From Thermoleophilia bacterium (lineage in GTDB: Bacteria > Actinomycetota > Thermoleophilia > Gaiellales > Gaiellaceae): DNA of 7,879 nt. The notes under the pieces are model-generated. The model was given only the letters and a program-made list of their open reading frames with translations, was not told the origin of the DNA and did no database searches. Below, one piece after another: positions 5,595 to 7,879 of this stretch (the stretch's first letter is position 1; every line of letters begins with the position of its first letter). Where the stretch lies: the NCBI GenBank assembly GCA_029858755.1, contig JAOUEK010000075.1, positions 1 to 7,879 of the forward strand, read 5' to 3'. Position numbers and translations under genes: made by a program.

Positions 5595-5654
5595 GACCCA
5601 TCGGACACTCCTTACCGGTGCCGGCAACGAGCGGGCGTGTGTCGCCGATGGGTC
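5595..5654 (-). terminator. Long stem-loop downstream of the secreted-protein gene, possible terminator
   Basis: GACCCATCGG (5595-5604) and CCGATGGGTC (5645-5654) form a perfect 10-bp stem around a 40-base GC-rich loop that can pair further (ACAC 5605-5608 with GTGT 5639-5642). It lies 34 bases after the stop of the minus-strand gene ending at 5689. No T-run follows, so a factor-dependent terminator, an mRNA 3' structure or a leader element are all possible. Confidence 0.4.
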
Positions 5655-5688
5655 GCTGGCCCTGTCCCGAGTTGCTCTCGGGTGAGGG

Positions 5689-6351
5689 CTACCGGATGCC
5701 GGTGTCGATCGAGAGGCTGACGTCCGTGAACGACCCTTCCCGTACCTGCGCGCGCACCGGCTCGCTGCGAGGGACGAGCGCCGCGACCGTGTAGCTGCCT
5801 GGGGGAACGTAGACGACGAACCTCCCGTCGCCACCCGTCATCGTGCGTGCGGCCATACCCCCGCCACCGACGACCTCGACGACGACGCCGGGCGCCGGGC
5901 CGTCGCAGGGCAGCTCCGCGACGCAGACGGGCCTGATCGGGCCGCGGCGCACCTCACCCGCGATGCCGGTCCCAACGACCGGCGGTCCACCTATGGGGAC
6001 CGCTGGGTCAACGGAGCGACGGCAGTCGACGACGGGGTTGCGGAAGCGCACCCTCCCCGTGCGCGTACCCGTGACGGTCGCGGTCCACGCAACACACACC
6101 GGGGCGCCGGGGAACCGCACGACGAAGGCGCCGCGCACGCTCGCACTGACCCTCAGAACCCGAAGGCGTCCGGCGAAGACACGGAGGACGACCCGCTCGC
6201 GCGGGACGAACCCGCGCCCGACGAGCGTCAGCACGCGCGCACCGGGTACGGCCTGAAGAGCCGGTGTGCGCTCCTCCCCCGCAGCTGACGTCGCCGCGGC
6301 GCCCGCAGCGAGACACGCGCCGGCCAGGCACAGCGCCAGGATCGCTTTCAT
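5689..6351 (-). CDS. Exported protein of unknown function with Ig-like and carboxypeptidase-regulatory-like regions
   Basis: I do not recognise a specific family member. The 220-residue product starts with a signal peptide (MKAILALCLAGACLAAGAAA, cleavage about residue 24). Residues 35-110 (VLTLVGRGFVPRERVVLRVF, later GAFVVRFPG and TGTRTGRVRF) look like a small Ig-like beta-sandwich. Residues 129-220 have the pattern GIAGEVRRGPIRPVC, then CDGPAPGVVVEV, TGGDGRFVVYVPPGSYTV, typical of carboxypeptidase-regulatory-like (transthyretin-like) folds. Cysteines C86/C110 and C143/C149 could form disulfides outside the cell. No catalytic motif is visible; a structural or binding role is more likely. The ATG at 6351 is chosen because it opens directly onto the signal peptide; the open frame runs on to 6435 through a hairpin. 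No Shine-Dalgarno is obvious. Confidence 0.75.
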   Translation of the reverse strand: MKAILALCLAGACLAAGAAATSAAGEERTPALQAVPGARVLTLVGRGFVPRERVVLRVFAGRLRVLRVSASVRGAFVVRFPGAPVCVAWTATVTGTRTGRVRFRNPVVDCRRSVDPAVPIGGPPVVGTGIAGEVRRGPIRPVCVAELPCDGPAPGVVVEVVGGGGMAARTMTGGDGRFVVYVPPGSYTVAALVPRSEPVRAQVREGSFTDVSLSIDTGIR

Positions 6352-6360
6352 TTCGTACCC

Positions 6361-6392
6361 AGTATCGCGTGCGCCGGTAAAGGATTCGTCAA
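6361..6392 (-). promoter_or_regulatory. Weak promoter candidate for the 220-residue secreted-protein gene
   Basis: On the minus strand TTGACG (6387-6392) and GATACT (6361-6366) resemble -35 and -10 hexamers, but the 20-bp spacer is longer than usual. Transcription would begin at about 6354, almost at the ATG (6351), which would fit the missing Shine-Dalgarno sequence. Confidence 0.22.
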
Positions 6393-6401
6393 CGACGTAA
6401 T

Positions 6402-6436
6402 CGTGTGCGGGGCCGGCGTCGCCGGCCCCGCACACG
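6402..6436 (-). terminator. Perfect 16-bp hairpin after the beta-propeller-like gene
   Basis: The arms 6402-6417 (CGTGTGCGGGGCCGGC) and 6421-6436 are perfectly complementary around a GTC loop. The hairpin starts 16 bases after the stop of the minus-strand gene ending at 6452 and lies upstream of the next gene's promoter region. No T-run follows. Position and strength make it a likely terminator, which would split the two secreted-protein genes into separate transcripts. Confidence 0.78.
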
Positions 6437-6451
6437 GTCGGGAAAAGGGGA

Positions 6452-7879
6452 CTACGGGGTGATCTTGCTCACCCGCGTGGCCCAGTTCGCCAGCACGGTC
6501 CTCGTGCCGCCGCACGAGCCGATGGGCCCTCCGAACAGCCACTCCTCCAGATCACACGTCTGGGCGATGTACTCCGACGCGATCCAGATGTCGTTGCCGT
6601 CCGTGACCGCGGCGCCGTAGTCACCCCAGCGTGTCCGGGGCGGGTCGCCGACGAACGCCTTGTAGCTCGTAAAGCCATCGGAGGGACCGGCGCCGGACTC
6701 TGCGATGTGGATCGGGCCGACGGATCCGCCGCTCGTGATCGTCGCGTAGCCGGCGGAGGGGTAGTGATCCCCGCCGCCGACGGTGAAGGCGATCACGCCC
6801 TTGCCCGCGCCGGTCATCGCGATGGCGGGGTAGGTGAGGTTGCTGTTCGCGAGAGCGACGTAGCCCTGCTTCTTCACCTTCCCCTCGACCTTGCCGGCGC
6901 CGTTGATCTTCGGCTGCACCGCGTACCACGCGATGCCGGCCTTGAGCGCGCCGCCGACGTTGACCGCGGTGCCGTTCGCCGCCCACAGCGTCCCGTTCGC
7001 GTACCACACTTGCTGCATGCGGGTGTCGCCGGCGTCGAGGTGCGAGAGCGCCTCGGGCTGCCATGAGGCCGGCGGATCGAACAACAGCCACCAGCACCCG
7101 AGGTTCCCGTACGTGGGATCAACCCCAAACAGATCGCTCGTGTCGTTGAGGCAATCGCCGAGCGGGATGTCGCCCGGCCTCTGGTCCGCCGTCGGCGGGT
7201 AGACGTACGTCTGGCTATTGATCAGCCGGCTGGTGAGCCGCAGGTCGGGCGTCGCCGAGTCGAGCGACGACGTGTTCGTCAGGGCCCACAGTCCGATCCG
7301 CCGGGCGGTGCCGGTGGGATTGCCGGTCTCGGAGCCGTCGCCCGCGATCGTGCTCAGGAAGTACTCGGTGCCGTTCTTGTCGCTCGCGTAGTCGCCCGCG
7401 TTCGAGATCGCCGGCCACACCGTGAACCCCGGCGAGCCGTCGACGTTCAGGTTCTCGACCAGCGTGACGTCGATCGAGGCCGGGTGTGCGGCGAGCTGTT
7501 CCTTCGAGAACGCGAAGATCTGCGCGGCGTTGTAGGCCGGCCCGAACAGGTCGTACTCGTTCGTGGTCACATAGACGCCGTAGCGATCCTGGCCGATGTG
7601 CGGGTAGTCCTGGAAGCACGGCCCCGGCGCTGTTCCGTCGAGCGTGCAGCCGTGGTCCGGCGTGCCCTCGGTGCCGTCGTTCTGGGCGGGCACGTAGTAC
7701 ACCGTCCAATCGTCCGTGGGGTCGCCCGTGTTGCTGACGGCGACGTCGATCGTGTTGCGGCCGGTGAAGTTGCCGTCCGTGTCCGAGTGGAGGGTCGTGA
7801 TCGCGACGACGAAGCGGTTGTTCTCCGGGTCGTACAGGCACACCGGGTCGATCACCTGCGGTCCGAACTCGAAGGTCGT
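6452..7879 (-). CDS. Probable secreted beta-propeller-like protein, function unknown, 5' end outside window
   Basis: The frame is open to the right edge, so the N-terminus (where a signal peptide would be expected) is missing; 475 residues are visible. The composition is that of an exported protein: rich in Gly, Asp, Thr, Asn and aromatic residues, with seven cysteines and few lysines. Motifs recall beta-propeller proteins of actinobacteria: DPVCLYDPENNRFVVAI (11-27), VAVSNTGDPTDDWTVYYV, DYPHIGQDRYGVYVTTNEY, and near the C-terminus RWGDYGAAV (417-425), DIWIASEYI and NWATRVSKI. These are of the sialidase/BNR-like kind, in which each blade has an Asp-rich turn and an aromatic strand, but I cannot assign an enzyme activity. 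The protein ends with the repeat-like strand, with no cell-wall anchor or membrane segment. The two downstream same-strand genes also encode signal-peptide proteins. Confidence 0.75.
   Translation of the reverse strand, partial: TTFEFGPQVIDPVCLYDPENNRFVVAITTLHSDTDGNFTGRNTIDVAVSNTGDPTDDWTVYYVPAQNDGTEGTPDHGCTLDGTAPGPCFQDYPHIGQDRYGVYVTTNEYDLFGPAYNAAQIFAFSKEQLAAHPASIDVTLVENLNVDGSPGFTVWPAISNAGDYASDKNGTEYFLSTIAGDGSETGNPTGTARRIGLWALTNTSSLDSATPDLRLTSRLINSQTYVYPPTADQRPGDIPLGDCLNDTSDLFGVDPTYGNLGCWWLLFDPPASWQPEALSHLDAGDTRMQQVWYANGTLWAANGTAVNVGGALKAGIAWYAVQPKINGAGKVEGKVKKQGYVALANSNLTYPAIAMTGAGKGVIAFTVGGGDHYPSAGYATITSGGSVGPIHIAESGAGPSDGFTSYKAFVGDPPRTRWGDYGAAVTDGNDIWIASEYIAQTCDLEEWLFGGPIGSCGGTRTVLANWATRVSKITP

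Larger units (their letters stand above)
5371..5688. other. 318-bp intergenic spacer rich in inverted repeats
   Basis: No convincing gene is seen here. The spacer separates the stop of the 220-residue secreted-protein gene from the start of the protease gene, both on the minus strand. It holds the protease Shine-Dalgarno and promoter candidates, the palindrome at 5431-5440, direct repeats CTCTCGG at 5464-5470 and 5485-5491 (21 bp apart, two helical turns), and inverted repeats at 5489-5509 (7-bp arms), 5509-5556 (8-bp arms) and 5595-5654 (10-bp arms). It most likely combines a terminator for the upstream gene with a regulatory region for the protease. Confidence 0.6.

Noticed and set aside
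4393..5685. Long open frame of 430 codons on the + strand, opposite the protease gene
   Set aside because: It mirrors the codon pattern of the protease gene, has no recognisable motif, runs through a hairpin and the spacer, and the opposite strand has a signal peptide, a catalytic triad and a strong Shine-Dalgarno site.
5371..5688. Known riboswitch, such as a cyclic di-AMP element upstream of a secreted hydrolase
   Set aside because: Inverted repeats are present, but I could not match the conserved bases of any riboswitch class I know.
6313..6351. Lipoprotein signal in the 220-residue protein (Cys13)
   Set aside because: The residues before Cys13 are AGA, without the Leu/Val/Ile expected at -3 of a lipobox; an ordinary signal peptide fits better.
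6352..6435. N-terminal extension of the 220-residue secreted protein
   Set aside because: It would place 28 residues before a clear signal peptide and would be encoded through the strong hairpin at 6402-6436.

Overview
The window is about 7.9 kb of very GC-rich bacterial DNA with frequent GTG starts, tight gene overlaps and Ala/Pro-rich linkers. An E2 acyltransferase gene next to lipB and lipA recalls the dlaT-lipB-lipA neighbourhood of Mycobacterium. Together with few Shine-Dalgarno sites this suggests an actinobacterium, perhaps a deep branch such as Thermoleophilia; the lineage is an inference, because no rRNA or marker gene is present.

Left part (1-4375, all + strand): a protein-lipoylation block. 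It starts inside the gene for the dihydrolipoamide acyltransferase (E2) of a 2-oxoacid dehydrogenase complex, followed by an AlkD-type DNA alkylation repair glycosylase gene, lipB (octanoyltransferase), a VapB/VapC-type toxin-antitoxin pair, and lipA (lipoyl synthase). LipB attaches octanoate to the lipoyl domains of E2, LipA inserts two sulfurs, and the lipoylated E2 works in the complex. The toxin-antitoxin pair lies exactly between lipB and lipA. It has its own likely promoter and a palindromic operator candidate at 2775-2801, and vapC overlaps lipA by four bases if lipA starts at 3434. lipA may therefore be transcribed from the toxin-antitoxin promoter.

Middle (4376-4440): two adjacent perfect hairpins separate lipA from the convergent minus-strand genes and probably terminate transcription from both sides.

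Right part (4441-7879, all - strand): three genes for probably exported proteins. In transcription order they are a beta-propeller-like protein of unknown function (cut by the right edge, so its N-terminus is not visible), a 220-residue protein with a signal peptide and two predicted beta-sandwich regions, and a chymotrypsin-fold serine protease with a signal peptide. A 16-bp hairpin separates the first two. A 318-bp spacer rich in inverted repeats (5371-5688) separates the last two, so each gene is probably its own transcription unit.

No tRNA, rRNA, CRISPR array, transposase or integrase was seen. The most notable points are the toxin-antitoxin insertion in the lipoylation operon with its compact promoter/operator/hairpin, the repair gene without a normal start at the conserved N-terminus, a protease that seems to be activated directly by signal peptidase, and the dyad-rich spacer.
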